64,000 nucleotides of DNA from Siphonodentalium dalli. Its lineage: Eukaryota > Mollusca > Scaphopoda > Gadilida > Siphonodentaliidae. Positions 31,980 through 41,869 of this stretch are shown here, one piece after another; the stretch's first letter is position 1; each line of letters begins with the position of its first letter. Both the position numbers and the translations under genes were made by a program. The stretch is from NCBI GenBank assembly GCA_032622095.1, contig CP136066.1:190268816-190332815 (forward strand), in the 5' to 3' direction. A model generated the notes under the pieces. It made no database searches. It was not told the DNA's origin and saw only the letters and a list, made by a program, of their open reading frames with translations.

Positions 31980-31995
31980 GGCCCTTTTCAGGGCC
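31980..31995 (+). terminator. Histone-type 3' stem-loop of gene C (SL3), perfect stem
   Basis: GGCCCTTTTCAGGGCC, preceded by AAAAC, is a perfect 6-bp stem with a TTTC loop. It begins 14 bases after the stop at 31,966. AAAAAGATACGCTCTG follows at 32,009-32,024, where histone genes carry the purine-rich U7-binding element. Confidence 0.78.
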
Positions 31996-32240
31996 TCACA
32001 AAGTTTTAAAAAGATACGCTCTGAAATTGCTACTGTACGATTTGTTCATTCTTCCTGGAGAGAATGTTCACATAATTTCTCCAAAACAAAATCATTCATC
32101 ATGAACTTGGAGAGAATGTTCACATAATTTATCAAAGAATACTTCCCTAACAATAAAAAAAAACCCACTACCACCCTTCATATCTATAATACGATCATCA
32201 TATAGCATAATACAGAGCGTATCTTTCGTGAATTTTAGGT

Positions 32241-32256
32241 GGTCCTGAAAAGGGCC
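32241..32256 (-). terminator. Histone-type 3' stem-loop of gene D (SL4)
   Basis: Minus strand GGCCCTTTTCAGGACC, flanked by AAAC and ACC, starts 19 bases after the gene D stop. Five of six pairs form. CACGAAAGATACGCTC lies at 32,215-32,230 on the same strand, about 11 bases downstream. Confidence 0.72.
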
Positions 32257-32275
32257 GTTTAAAATAATATAAAAA

Positions 32276-32725
32276 TCATTTCTTTTGTTTCTTCATCACT
32301 GTTAAATCTTTCCCGAGTGATCCAAATGTTGATCGCTTCGTGGGTTCTTTCTGGAAACCATGTACCTCAATTGGTATGTCAATCGTGTGAGGTTTCAAGT
32401 TGATTGTACATTCAACCGGTTTCTGTGTTAATTGCTTTCGAAAATCCTTCATTTCCTGACATATATTCCGTAACAATTTTGTCTGTTCTTCCCATTGTGA
32501 ACAGTTGATAACTTGGTATATAACAGGTTGAGTCATTTGTTGTGTTTTCACCGGCGGTGTATACACTGGTTGTTGATCCGTTCGCGGATACACCATTGGT
32601 ACCTGTTGCTGTTCTACCCGTGGCGTCACATTTCCTGCATACAGTGGAGTCGACATTTGCGTTGTTGCAGGAACATGATCGTACTGTACATCAATAGTCT
32701 TGAGAAATTCCGTTACTGGATCCAT
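32276..32725 (-). CDS. Gene D: unknown Pro/Gln-rich protein, 149 aa
   Basis: Intact ORF from ATG 32,725. The N-terminal half is low-complexity and rich in Pro, Gln, Val and Thr (PRVEQQQVPMVYPRTDQQPV). A helical segment (EEQTKLLRNICQEMKDFRKQ) and a short beta-like stretch follow, ending in a basic tail KDLTVMKKQKK. It converges with gene C inside the inverted-repeat unit and carries the shared promoter and stem-loop. No family recognised. The disordered, basic-tailed composition would suit a virion-associated or nuclear protein, but nothing proves it. Confidence 0.65.
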   Translation of the reverse strand: MDPVTEFLKTIDVQYDHVPATTQMSTPLYAGNVTPRVEQQQVPMVYPRTDQQPVYTPPVKTQQMTQPVIYQVINCSQWEEQTKLLRNICQEMKDFRKQLTQKPVECTINLKPHTIDIPIEVHGFQKEPTKRSTFGSLGKDLTVMKKQKK

Positions 32726-32787
32726 GTTTCAAAATAACGCTAACGTTACAATTTACGCATCTAATAACGTTAACATTTTTCGATGAT

Positions 32788-32880
32788 CAAGTATATGGGA
32801 TGCGCGGGCCTCGTTGACGACGTCGTGCGTATATCACCAAATTTCTCCGAACGTCAAATCAGATGTGTTTCTTTTTTTTG
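32788..32880 (-). promoter_or_regulatory. Shared promoter module, copy D
   Basis: Minus strand: AAAAAAAAGAAACACATCTG, ATTTGACGTTCGGAGAAATT, GCACGACGTCGTC, CCCGCGC and a TATA-like CCATATAC, with gene D ATG at 32,725. Inverted duplicate of copy C. Confidence 0.75.
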
Positions 32881-33000
32881 TCAAAACATATTTCTATGAA
32901 TAAAACACCGATTTGACTCGGGAAAATTTTATCTGTACCATTTTACCATTATCTCATAACATATTTCACTGAAAGCTAACTTCTGCAAGTGCATTTTACA

Positions 33001-33539
33001 ACTTTCGCTTTTGTTAAAAAATGCACTGGTAAAGTAGCACAATTTACCAACACATCTATTTTTTCTCGTATTAGTATAAGTTCAATGTGTACAGCGAATG
33101 GGAGCGCCCTTCGCTTACCACACTGGCATTAGAATCCGAGAAAAAATCGATACATTGGTAAATTCTGCTCTTTTCTGTCAAAAAACCCTGCGAAGCGCTC
33201 ACCTTACTCTTTTGGAATCTAGCACAACCTCTAGACCGACCCTGGGCGGGGCAATCTGGCCCACCCCCCCTCGCTCGGGGCCAGAATGCCCCGCAGCGAG
33301 GTGGATGGGCCAGACAAAATCCAAATCAGTTTCTCGGGGTCACTCTGGCCCATGGGCCAGAGTGACCCCGAGCGAGGGGGTGGGCCAGAGTGCCCGCCAA
33401 TACTTTGGAATATAGCACAACCTCTGGACCGACCCTGGGCGGGTCACTCTGGTCCCACCACCTCGCTCGGGGTCACTCTGGCCCATGGGCCAGAGTGACC
33501 CCGAGCGAGGGGTGGGCCAGAGTGACCGTCAATACTACT
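33001..33539 (-). repeat. Right terminal inverted repeat
   Basis: Ends AATACTACT at 33,539, the inverse of the left tip. The inner part matches 16,966-17,175 closely. The GC-rich outer part again consists of CTGGCCCATGGGCCAG and CCCGAGCGAGGG blocks but is ~40 bases shorter than the left one. Confidence 0.92.
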
Positions 33540-33545
33540 GACGTA
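33540..33545. other. Right target-site duplication GACGTA
   Basis: Exact copy of 16,590-16,595 directly after the right terminal repeat. Confidence 0.93.
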
Positions 33546-35609
33546 CATGACGTTCGCCTCAACCATGAAACTGGAACTATTTAAATAAAAGAATCATCAC
33601 ACATGACAAACACGCCCTGTATGAGCCTAAATAAACCTTCTAATCCTGTATTTTAATGCACGGATTCTAGGACGCGAAGCGTGTAATAAACTCGTGCTGT
33701 CACGGAAGGATAGAACGCGAGGCGCAAGCGCCTCTGGTTCTATCCTTCCGCGACAGCACTCGTGCCGTATCGACAAACCCATTTACGCATCGTGTCGTTC
33801 TGTGTATAGATTGCGCTTAAGTCACTCAGTTTTGATCAGTTCAATTACAATATGGCTAGAAACACATTTCAAAAGTGATTTTCGTTGAAAGTTCATTCCG
33901 CGTTTTTTAAGATAGATTTTTTTTTTGAGAGGCTGACAGGGACTGAGACCAAATGGAAAACAAATATCATTGCCCAAATACGAATACAAGCCAACTTCAA
34001 AGAGAAAAAAACGGATCTAGGCGATAAGATATTTGTTTTGTTTTTTTTCCAATTCCTGTCGCCATTTTGGCAGTCATCTTGCTACTGGAATACCAATTGT
34101 TGTCATCAAAGGAAGCACAACTGTTATAGAATCCCAATAATATGTACATCTGATAAGATATTTTCTCAAAGAAAGCTGAATAAACTGACTTAGTTCATAT
34201 TCATACGTCGACCAATTGTGGTCATGTTGGAAGCGATCTTGGATTCTAGGAAATGACCGAGGGTGTGTACTCCACACCCACCCTAAACTGAAGCCTATAC
34301 CACACAACCACAATCCGCAGAAAACAAATTATTTCAGCGGATAATTTGTAATTACCCATAACATTGTCCCGTTGCTTCTGAATTAAATGATACACTCGGG
34401 ATCCAAATAAAAGTTCAGGGGGTCCCATGCTGAATCTAGTAGACCCAAATCTTAATACACGGTGGATTTGTTACTTTCCTCGGAATCATCAGATGGGCTA
34501 ACTCGAAAGTATTAATATAATCGTTAATAGTTTATCTTAATATAGCATTCATATACGAAAGACGCCATGCATTACTATAACATAAATAAGTAATTGTCAA
34601 CCTGTTACATATACATTTAGGAAAGATGAATTGTCTAGATTTTTGCATTCGATGTGATACGAGGGCACATATGTTGGTGAGCAAAATTGAACAAATGTAC
34701 ATACCAAAATAAGGATAATACAGGTGGATAAGTTTTAGGACATTAGTACTCATGTATTATGATTATTTGGACCCTATCTCTGTGTGGTAAATCAGATTAG
34801 GGTAGCAGGACCCCTTCATTCCGCTCCGCTGCACCAACACCCCTGGCCACATATATATCATTGAGGTATGATAAAAGATGTAAGAGAATCAAACCAAGCA
34901 CGCTCAAAAGGTTGCTCTAAGCATACATAAAAGGAGGATTTCACGCTGGCCGGAATATTTTTGGCCATTTCTAAATTTATTTGACAATTTTGGCCAATTG
35001 TAAAACCATCATATATGATCGTGAGAAAATGAAAACTGAAGTACAAAAGAGATTATTTTTGTAAAACAATGCAAAGCAAGAGAATAAAAGGCATTCGCAA
35101 AACTAAAATAATTTTGTTAAAATTCAGAACAGCTAATCACAGACTGCGAGTAGAACAAAGCAGGTGTAAAAACTTGTAAAGACCAGAAATGTCTTTTATG
35201 GGGAAATAATCTCTGCGATGAATATCATTTTCTCATTATGTACACTGAATGAAAAGACCTGTGTGAAACTTATATCCCAAATACTAGGAAATCTGAGTAT
35301 TTGCATAAAGTTAACTGTGAAAAAATTGCTCTTGTATATTTCGTAGTTGATCGCCTATATTAGCGACGTTAGAAGTTATATGCAGTTTACTTTAAATTTA
35401 GTAGATGTTATTTGTTTCGTATATATGCATATGTTGAATCTGTTATGTAAATATTTGTTTTATGTGAATTATAACATATTTCGTTTCCATTCTCTAGCGA
35501 GAGCGAGAACAGCTGATCTTTTCGTACGCTTAGGTAGAGAAGGAGAAAAATACTTACATGTAGGTCCCACGCGAGCAAGCACTCAATTGGTATTATTTGG
35601 TCAAAACCA
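33546..35609. other. Gene-free host flank with one strong hairpin
   Basis: No supported gene. At 33,694-33,769, arms GTGCTGTCACGGAAGGATAG (33,694 on) and their near-perfect complement ending GACAGCAC (33,769) enclose a GC-rich loop (CGAGGCGCAAGCGCCTC). AAGCGTGTAATAAA at 33,677-33,690 is the inverse of 16,489-16,502 on the far side of the Polinton. Confidence 0.5.
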
Positions 35610-35610
35610 T

Positions 35611-35990
35611 TAACCCTTTACCAACAAACCGGCCAAAAACGGCCAAATAAAGCTGCAACAGCCTAAATTATCTTGGGTCTGTCTCAATAAAACCATACAA
35701 ATATGGATATCATTGGAACCGGCTCATTGACCACATTGTGATGGTTACAGTTATGCCCTGTGCCAATGCATTCTCTTATATATGCGAGTCGACCATAGGT
35801 CGCCTCGCATATATAAGAGAATGCATTGGCCAAAACAAAATCTTTTTTAAACACTTTTTACCATTTTTCTTACATTCTTTAACAATGTTATAATTTTTAA
35901 TGTGTTAAGCCAATGCATTCTCTATGGTCGACTCGCATATATAAGAGAATGCATTGGCACAGGGCCGTTCTGCTGGGTAAAGGGTTAAGC
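35611..35990. mobile_element. MITE, TTAACCCTTTACC termini, carrying the palindromic family
   Basis: Inverted ends TTAACCCTTTACCAACAAAC / CTGGGTAAAGGGTTAA bracket ~380 bases. A near-identical element lies at 51,486-51,885. Inside, 35,755-35,965 is a palindromic module (CCCTGTGCCAATGCATTCTC, TATATATGCGAG and inverse). A flanking TTA on both sides would fit a PIF/Harbinger-type duplication, but this is not certain. Confidence 0.65.
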
Positions 35991-36268
35991 AGTAAAGTAT
36001 AACAAAGTGAACAAAAATAGCACTATACATCACCATGTTTTCGTAAGTAAGCATGGGTTACTTCTGTTAAATATTTATCCAAACATAGAGGGAAAAACAT
36101 GTACTGATTAAATATTTAACAGCGAGTGTAAGGTATTTAGTGAGATCTTGTGATTTTCGGAAAGATAATTGCCTAAATCTTATGACCAAACTGAGCCAAA
36201 AGCAATTTTCTTTGGCCAAAAAGATGGGATTGCAGTCATTTCTGTCCTTATTCGGGTGTCCATGGTTA
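35991..36268. other. Gene-free stretch
   Basis: No supported coding frame. An 81-codon minus frame (36,067-36,312) overlaps the RING gene's end and shows no features. Confidence 0.4.
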
Positions 36269-36469
36269 CTAACCAGGATCCCAGAATTCTTTCCAGAATT
36301 TGAGCTGTTCATCTGCGTCGTCTCTAAGCCATTCAGAGCGGCAGTGAGGGCAAGTCTCTGACTTTTTGAGCCATTGTGCTATGCACGGTTTGTGAAATCG
36401 CTTTTTGCAAGTTTCGCACTTTAGAGTAATCATAGTAGATATCGCCTCTAAGCAGATGGGACAATCCAT
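36269..36469 (-). CDS. Small RING-finger protein, 66 aa
   Basis: From ATG 36,469. Zinc ligands are CPIC (residues 3 and 6), CETC (18 and 21), FHKPC (His 26, Cys 29) and CPHC (about 40 and 43), the cross-brace order of a RING domain of the C4HC3/listerin-like kind, with the usual WL between. RING domains act as E3 ubiquitin ligases by binding E2 enzymes. The protein is almost only the RING plus an acidic/aromatic tail. TATATAAG (minus, 36,508-36,515) lies ~40 bases before the ATG, supporting a real single-exon gene. It could also be the last exon of a larger gene or a relic of a viral insertion. Confidence 0.6.
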   Translation of the reverse strand: MDCPICLEAISTMITLKCETCKKRFHKPCIAQWLKKSETCPHCRSEWLRDDADEQLKFWKEFWDPG

Positions 36470-36507
36470 GACTGAATCCCACCCGATTAACTGTAATTAT
36501 CATAGTT

Positions 36508-36515
36508 CTTATATA
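36508..36515 (-). promoter_or_regulatory. TATA box of the RING gene
   Basis: TATATAAG on the minus strand, 39 bases before ATG 36,469. Confidence 0.4.
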
Positions 36516-36519
36516 CCTA

Positions 36520-37240
36520 CCCTTTCACAAGAAACGACACGGTGTGGTGTTTGTGAAATCGCATAATATGTGTCATCGAGATTAGATTATGAATGAAACT
36601 AATAGAGTTATTTTTTCTTTGCCTTATTGAAGCTTGACTATATTTAGTATTAATCTATATTTAGCTATGACTTGTCATATTTATCTTCAGTGTGACTATC
36701 AATGTCGATATTATTTGTTGTAACACTGTCTCGTGATTGCCACGCTAAAACCCTTTGCACGTAATTTGTTGATAGTGAAGTTCAACATAATTATTTCCCA
36801 CTTAAAGATGTAGTTGTGATTCCAGACCTCCAGTTACAACAACAACACTCCGTCAAATTTAACATTACTATTTGCTTCATTCCACTGAGAAAGGAACATA
36901 TAAAATAGACTTCATAAGTACCGAATTGTTGAGGATATTATATAAAAATGAATGTGATAACTGTTGCTGTCCCTCTCAATTATCAAAATTATATGGAATA
37001 AATGTCTTTCATGTGGCACTGCTTGACATAACTGAGTTAATTGATACACAAGAATCCTTGCATGACATTTTGTATAACACAAACAGGGCACATACCAATC
37101 TTGGACACATCAATGCAAATAAACCATGGCTATAGTAGTATAGTACGGACAATTATAATTTAATATATATGCCGTACCATAATATTGACATATAAGCATT
37201 TAAAACTCTTACCTTTTTTCATAACGGGAGCTGCGCTGGT
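36520..37240. other. Gene-free stretch
   Basis: An 87-codon plus frame (36,872-37,135) has no recognisable domain and is not called. No repeat recognised. Confidence 0.4.
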
Positions 37241-37250
37241 GCAGCATTAA

Positions 37251-37434
37251 ATACCATGTACCGGTGCATTCTCTTATATATGCGAGTCTCCCATAGGGAG
37301 CATCGAATATATAAAAGAATACACTGGCTTACACCGTCAAGTTAATATTGTCAGGCCAATGTGTTCTCTTTTATATGCGAAGCTTTCTATGGGAGACTCG
37401 CATATATAAGAGAATACATTGGCACAGGGTTTTT
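37251..37434. repeat. Palindromic MITE copy (TATATATGCGAG family)
   Basis: Two palindromes in a row: GTGCATTCTCTTATATATGC ... ATATATAAAAGAATACACTG and TGTGTTCTCTTTTATATGCG ... CATATATAAGAGAATACATT, ending GGCACAGGG. The centres read CCCATAGGGA instead of the GACCATAGGTC of other copies. Confidence 0.7.
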
Positions 37435-37539
37435 GCAAAATTTCAGGAAGCTCCAGTCATGGAAGGGTTAACTGTGTTTTGGTATACCATCTTCTCGGTG
37501 ATGTAATTAGTATATGGAGCTTCAAACGAGCCATGTATA

Positions 37540-37950
37540 TCTAACTAGCAGGGTGACCTGACTTCGTCCGGGCTGTTTCCCCTTTGCTTTCATCCGGGCT
37601 TGAAAACCTCAGTGGATCTAACATCGAAAGGCGCGATTTGACCTTGAATTTACCATTTTGAAGGTCAAGGTCAGTTCGGGGTCACGATTTGACCTGTCCA
37701 AACACTCCCCGGACAAAAGTAACCCTGGGTATCAAATATCGTCGAAAGGCGCGATTTGACCTTGAATTGACCATTTTGAAGGTCAAGGCCGGGGTCACGA
37801 TTTGACCCGTCCAAAGCACTGCCCGGAAAAAGTACCCCTAGGTATAAAATTTTGTAGAAATCCGTCCGGCAGTTTTCCCGGCCATTGCTAACAAACAAAC
37901 AAACAGAGAGGCAGACAGAAGTCCCAAAATATATAGTAGACTAGCCGATG
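37540..37950. repeat. Interspersed element with internal 100-bp duplication
   Basis: Starts CTAGCAGGGTGACCTGACTT. The block GAAAGGCGCGATTTGACCTT ... GGTCACGATTTGACC occurs twice, and the element ends in AACAAACAAACAAACAGAG and CCCAAAATATATAGTAG. It looks like a non-coding SINE/MITE-type repeat. Confidence 0.55.
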
Positions 37951-37954
37951 AGCC

Positions 37955-38640
37955 CGACGTTGTCCGGGCTATTCAAAAACAAAATTTCAAGTCGATAGCT
38001 CTACCCGTTTCCGAGATCTGGTCTGCGCATGCGCAAAGCCAAATTTTAAGTCGATAGCTCCACCCGTTTCCGAGATATGGCCTGCGCATGCGCGAAGCTT
38101 GCGTCGCACGGGCTCGGCGACCCGATAAAATTCGTATCCGGGGCAAGATACACTCACATAGCAAATTTCAAGTCGATAGCTCCGCCCTTTTCCGAGATCT
38201 CGTCTGCGCATGCGCGAAGCTGGCGTCGCACGGGCTCGGCGACCCGATAAAATTCGTATCCGGGGCAAGATACAATCACATACCAAATTTCAAGTCGATA
38301 GCTCCACCCGTTTCCGAGATCTCGTCTGCGCATGCGCGAAGCTGGCGTCGCACGGGCTCGGCGACCCGATAAAATTCGTATCCGGGGCAAGGTACATTCA
38401 CATACCAAATTTCAAGTCGATAGCTCCACCCGTTTCCGAGATCTAGTCTGCGCATGCGCGAAGCGGGCGCCGCACGGGCTCGCCAATACGACAACGTCCA
38501 CCGCCTGGTCAAACTACACACACGTACCAAGTTTGGTCCCGATCGGTCGAGAATCGTAGATTTGTATAAATGACAAACATACAGACAGACAAACATACAG
38601 ACAAACAGACAGAGGTCTTCAAAATATATATGAGATTGTA
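37955..38640. repeat. 122-bp tandem repeat, about 4 copies, with a tail
   Basis: Units start at about 37,980 and recur every 122 bases: TTTCAAGTCGATAGCTCCAC, CCGTTTCCGAGATC, GCGCATGCGCGAAGC, GCGTCGCACGGGCTCGGCGA, CCGATAAAATTCGTATCCGG. The tail (ACAGACAGACAAACATACAG, TTCAAAATATATATGAG) resembles the end of the preceding element. Overlapping open frames here are repeat reads. Confidence 0.8.
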
Positions 38641-40730
38641 ATGTAATAACGTTACCCACATGAACGAAGGAAATACTGGGTATACCAGATTAGATGTATC
38701 CGGTCCGTCCATCGGATCAGATATCTCAACCACATGTTATCTTATCTCAATGACATTTGGTATGGATTTTCACCAATATGAGGACATTCAGAGTAGTGTT
38801 CACTCGATGTGTTCGGGTTTTCCGTTCTTTATAGTTATTCATGATTTTTTTATCTGGAAATACCGATTTTAGTCCGTCTCCATGAGTATCTCAGCCATGA
38901 GTTATAAGATATTGATGAAATTTGGTATCGATTTTGATCATTATAGGGGCGTTCAACGAAGTGTCAAAGGGTGTTGATAGTATTCTCCGTTCTAGAATTA
39001 TTGATCTTTGTTTTTATAGAAATATTGATTTTTTGGCGTCCACCTGAGTATTTAAACCATAGGTTATATGACTGATCAAACTTGGCAATCATTATCTAAC
39101 AACGGCTTTCAATGTAGTGCCAACCGTTGTTGTTTGCGTCCTATAGTTATTCTCCTGATATTAACTGAATATATTGCCTTTTGTCCGCACGTACAAATAT
39201 CTTAATCACGGTGTCATACATTAGTCAATACCTCGATAAGGAAAGCAGAAATATTAAATGTTTAAAGGTATTCAATCCGATCCGATGGCCCCCATATCAG
39301 ATTCCAAAACAACAACTTTTTTAAAATGCTGCTTCAGTTGTCAGAATAGATAAATTGCTTCAAAATAATGCTAACCAGTCAACTATAGTAAAAAATAGCT
39401 AAAACGTGTTATTTATCAACATTTCGTTCAACGAAATCTGGCCGCATTGTCATATATCTATACACCCAAAGCCACTTGATATAGAGTTATCCATCTTCAT
39501 CCGAAATTTGATCCGAGACATTCGGTTTTGTCGACTTTTTTCCAGGCCATAAAAAATTACACATCTCGAGAAGTAAATTTAAAAATCGATATCTGATCAC
39601 TCTGAGCTTTGATGAGTGGGTTCATCGACTCAAATCAAGTATTTGTTTTACCACCGAGGCCCAAGAAATAGTAATTTGGGATAGTTAATTCGGATTATGC
39701 ATCTTAAAGTAATACTAGAGGTTAACCCTGAGAGCCATATGCTATGTGCGATCAGTCGGATGGGAGTTGATGATTATAAGGACGGCGAAGGATTTAGTCA
39801 TGCACAGAACAAAGTAAAAGAATACAATATTTCTCACATAAATGCGAGCTGCACGGGGTGACGGTGGATTCAAATGTGAAATGCAAGATGGCCGCTGTCG
39901 GCCATGGCCGCTGTCGGTCATGATTTAAAACAATTCAAGAAAAATGTTCCTCCTCCCATCTAAAGGCCAGCCCAAGGATCCATATGGAGTTTGATGACGG
40001 TCGGATGAGAAATGTCGTCTGTAGGGTAAAATTCAAGATGGCCGCCGACAGCCATGTTTTTCATCATAGTTCAGAATATATTGACAACCCATCGAAGATC
40101 AATATTAAGGTTTGAGATGAGGGATGTAGCCGGTAAGATGTGCCAAAGAATTTAGTCATACACAGAGTAACATACAAGATGGATACCGGCGGCCATGTTG
40201 TTCATTCAAAAAAGTTCAAATTAAATAACTCCCATATAGAGGTGATCCCAAACATGCATGTAAATTTTAAAAACATTTCGCCAATAAGTGTGGGGTGCAA
40301 GGTGTGCCGATGGGTTCAAATGTGAATTTAAGATGTCAAAATGTCGGCCAATTTAAAAAAAAAAATTCTTTAAAAAAAAGGGTAAGGTCCCAACTAGAGG
40401 GACGTGGCCTGTATGTTGTGCCAATAGAAATTGTTGACGGACACACACAGAGACGCACTGACGGACGCCAACTCAACATAGTCAAGTTTAACTAAAAAAG
40501 AGGATACGTAATGTGACCAAAAATGTTGCCAAATCGTAATTTGGTTTCTTCCTTTTTTACAAAGACTGGCTTACTCATACCTCTGAACCACATCAGTTTT
40601 GCTAAATCAGGGAATCAAATGTACCGCATAAATTTAATTAAACATGAAATTTCAAGTCTCTGTCCCAGAGACCTGTCATACGTAGAATGTTCTAAAGAGT
40701 TTTGTCTCCAGGCGTCGAGTCTGAACCATT
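38641..40730. other. Gene-free stretch of degenerate low-copy repeats
   Basis: 38,690-39,240 holds ~170-base degenerate units (GAGTATCTCAGCCATGAGTT, GATGAAATTTGGTATCGATT). 39,890-40,320 has several AAGATGGCCGCCG-type units ending in an AGACGCACTGACGGACGCC tail. No supported gene. Confidence 0.5.
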
Positions 40731-40732
40731 AA

Positions 40733-41750
40733 GTACGTTGGAAATAATTTTTTTATATTGTTTCACATCATAAAATGTTGCCCTTTATATTGGCTTACTG
40801 GTTATAATAAATGGGAGCCACAAAAACACAAGAACGGTCCACGCACGCTCGCATTCATCTATCAAATCCGGTTTCGTGTGAATTTCCGACACCGCTTTAC
40901 ATGAACATCTAATTTCAAAGATGGGTCCCTGTCGAAACTATCGAGGTACATTTCCTTAGGACTGGGGACCCGGTTATTGTTTGATAACATTAATTTGTAA
41001 GGGAGCTATGCTATTAATAAAGTTCATGGCATTCGATATGTTGTATCTGATGACCCCTGTTATTTTTGGAGTCATGAATTCATTTTCATTATAATTATAC
41101 CATGTTGTTTGCATCGTTCAAAGAACACACGAGTGTACTTTGCACTAATCCATGGCTCAAATTTATTCATTTGTTGCATATGTGTTGAGTACAAAGGAGA
41201 CGGTCCCATTAATGGTCGGATTTAGTGTACAGTACCCCTTTTAAGAACAGTGTGGACCTATTTCAGTGAAGAAAAGCAAGTTAGTATCGAAACCATATAT
41301 CCGCTGGAGAAATGAAGCAATCAGATAATGACCATGCATCGACTACCATTTCAGAGAACAAAACGTTTGAACTACGCACAACTGGAAATATTTACTACTT
41401 TATTCGGGACGAGTTATTGTTGCTAAATGATTCCGTCATGAATGCCATGAAATTCATTAATAGCATATCTCCATTACAAATTACAGTTATCCAACTGTAA
41501 CCGGGTCCCCAGTCCTAAGGAAATGTACCTCAATAGTTTCGACAGGGGGCCGGCCCATCTTTGAAAATAGATGTTCATATAAAGCGGTGTCGACAATTCT
41601 CACGAAACCTGAGTTGATAGGTGACGGCGAGCGTATATGGACCGTTCTTGCATGTAGTGGCTCACCTTTATTCTGATCAGTAAGCCAATAAAAAAGACAA
41701 CATTTTATGATGTGAAACAATATAAAAAAACATTTCCAACGTACACAATG
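40733..41750. mobile_element. Foldback element with ~250-bp inverted arms
   Basis: GTACGTTGGAAATAATTTTT at 40,733 and its inverse ending CCAACGTAC near 41,745 bracket arms that share CATCATAAAATGTTG, GGTACATTTCCTTAGGACTG and GGGACCCGGTTA. The middle (~500 bases) has no transposase. Likely a non-autonomous DNA transposon. Confidence 0.7.
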
Positions 41751-41869
41751 GTTCATGCATATCAATAACAATATGCGTTAACACTGATGCTGCCCAACCG
41801 TCTTCAGCACACGATCTGGTGATGTTTTTCGACACCAATCAAACTAGAGGCAAATGATAGAGACGGCCC

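Larger units (their letters stand above)
16596..33539. mobile_element. Polinton/Maverick element, 16,944 bp, full length but mutated
   Basis: Defined by the exact GACGTA duplications, by terminal inverted repeats starting AGTAGTATT, and by a gene set diagnostic of Polintons: protein-primed DNA polymerase B, RVE-type integrase with chromodomain, FtsK/HerA packaging ATPase, adenain-like protease, and major and minor capsid proteins. Length is in the usual 15-20-kb range. Core genes lie on the minus strand, tightly packed with overlapping ends, while four outer genes have their own promoter and 3' modules. Most core genes contain frameshifts, stops or deletions. The ATPase, protease, gene B, gene D and the zinc-knuckle gene have clean frames. 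Confidence 0.96.

Noticed and set aside
38088-38659. Arg/Ala-rich frames (75-127 codons) around 38.3 kb
   Set aside because: Overlapping frames of the 122-bp tandem repeat.
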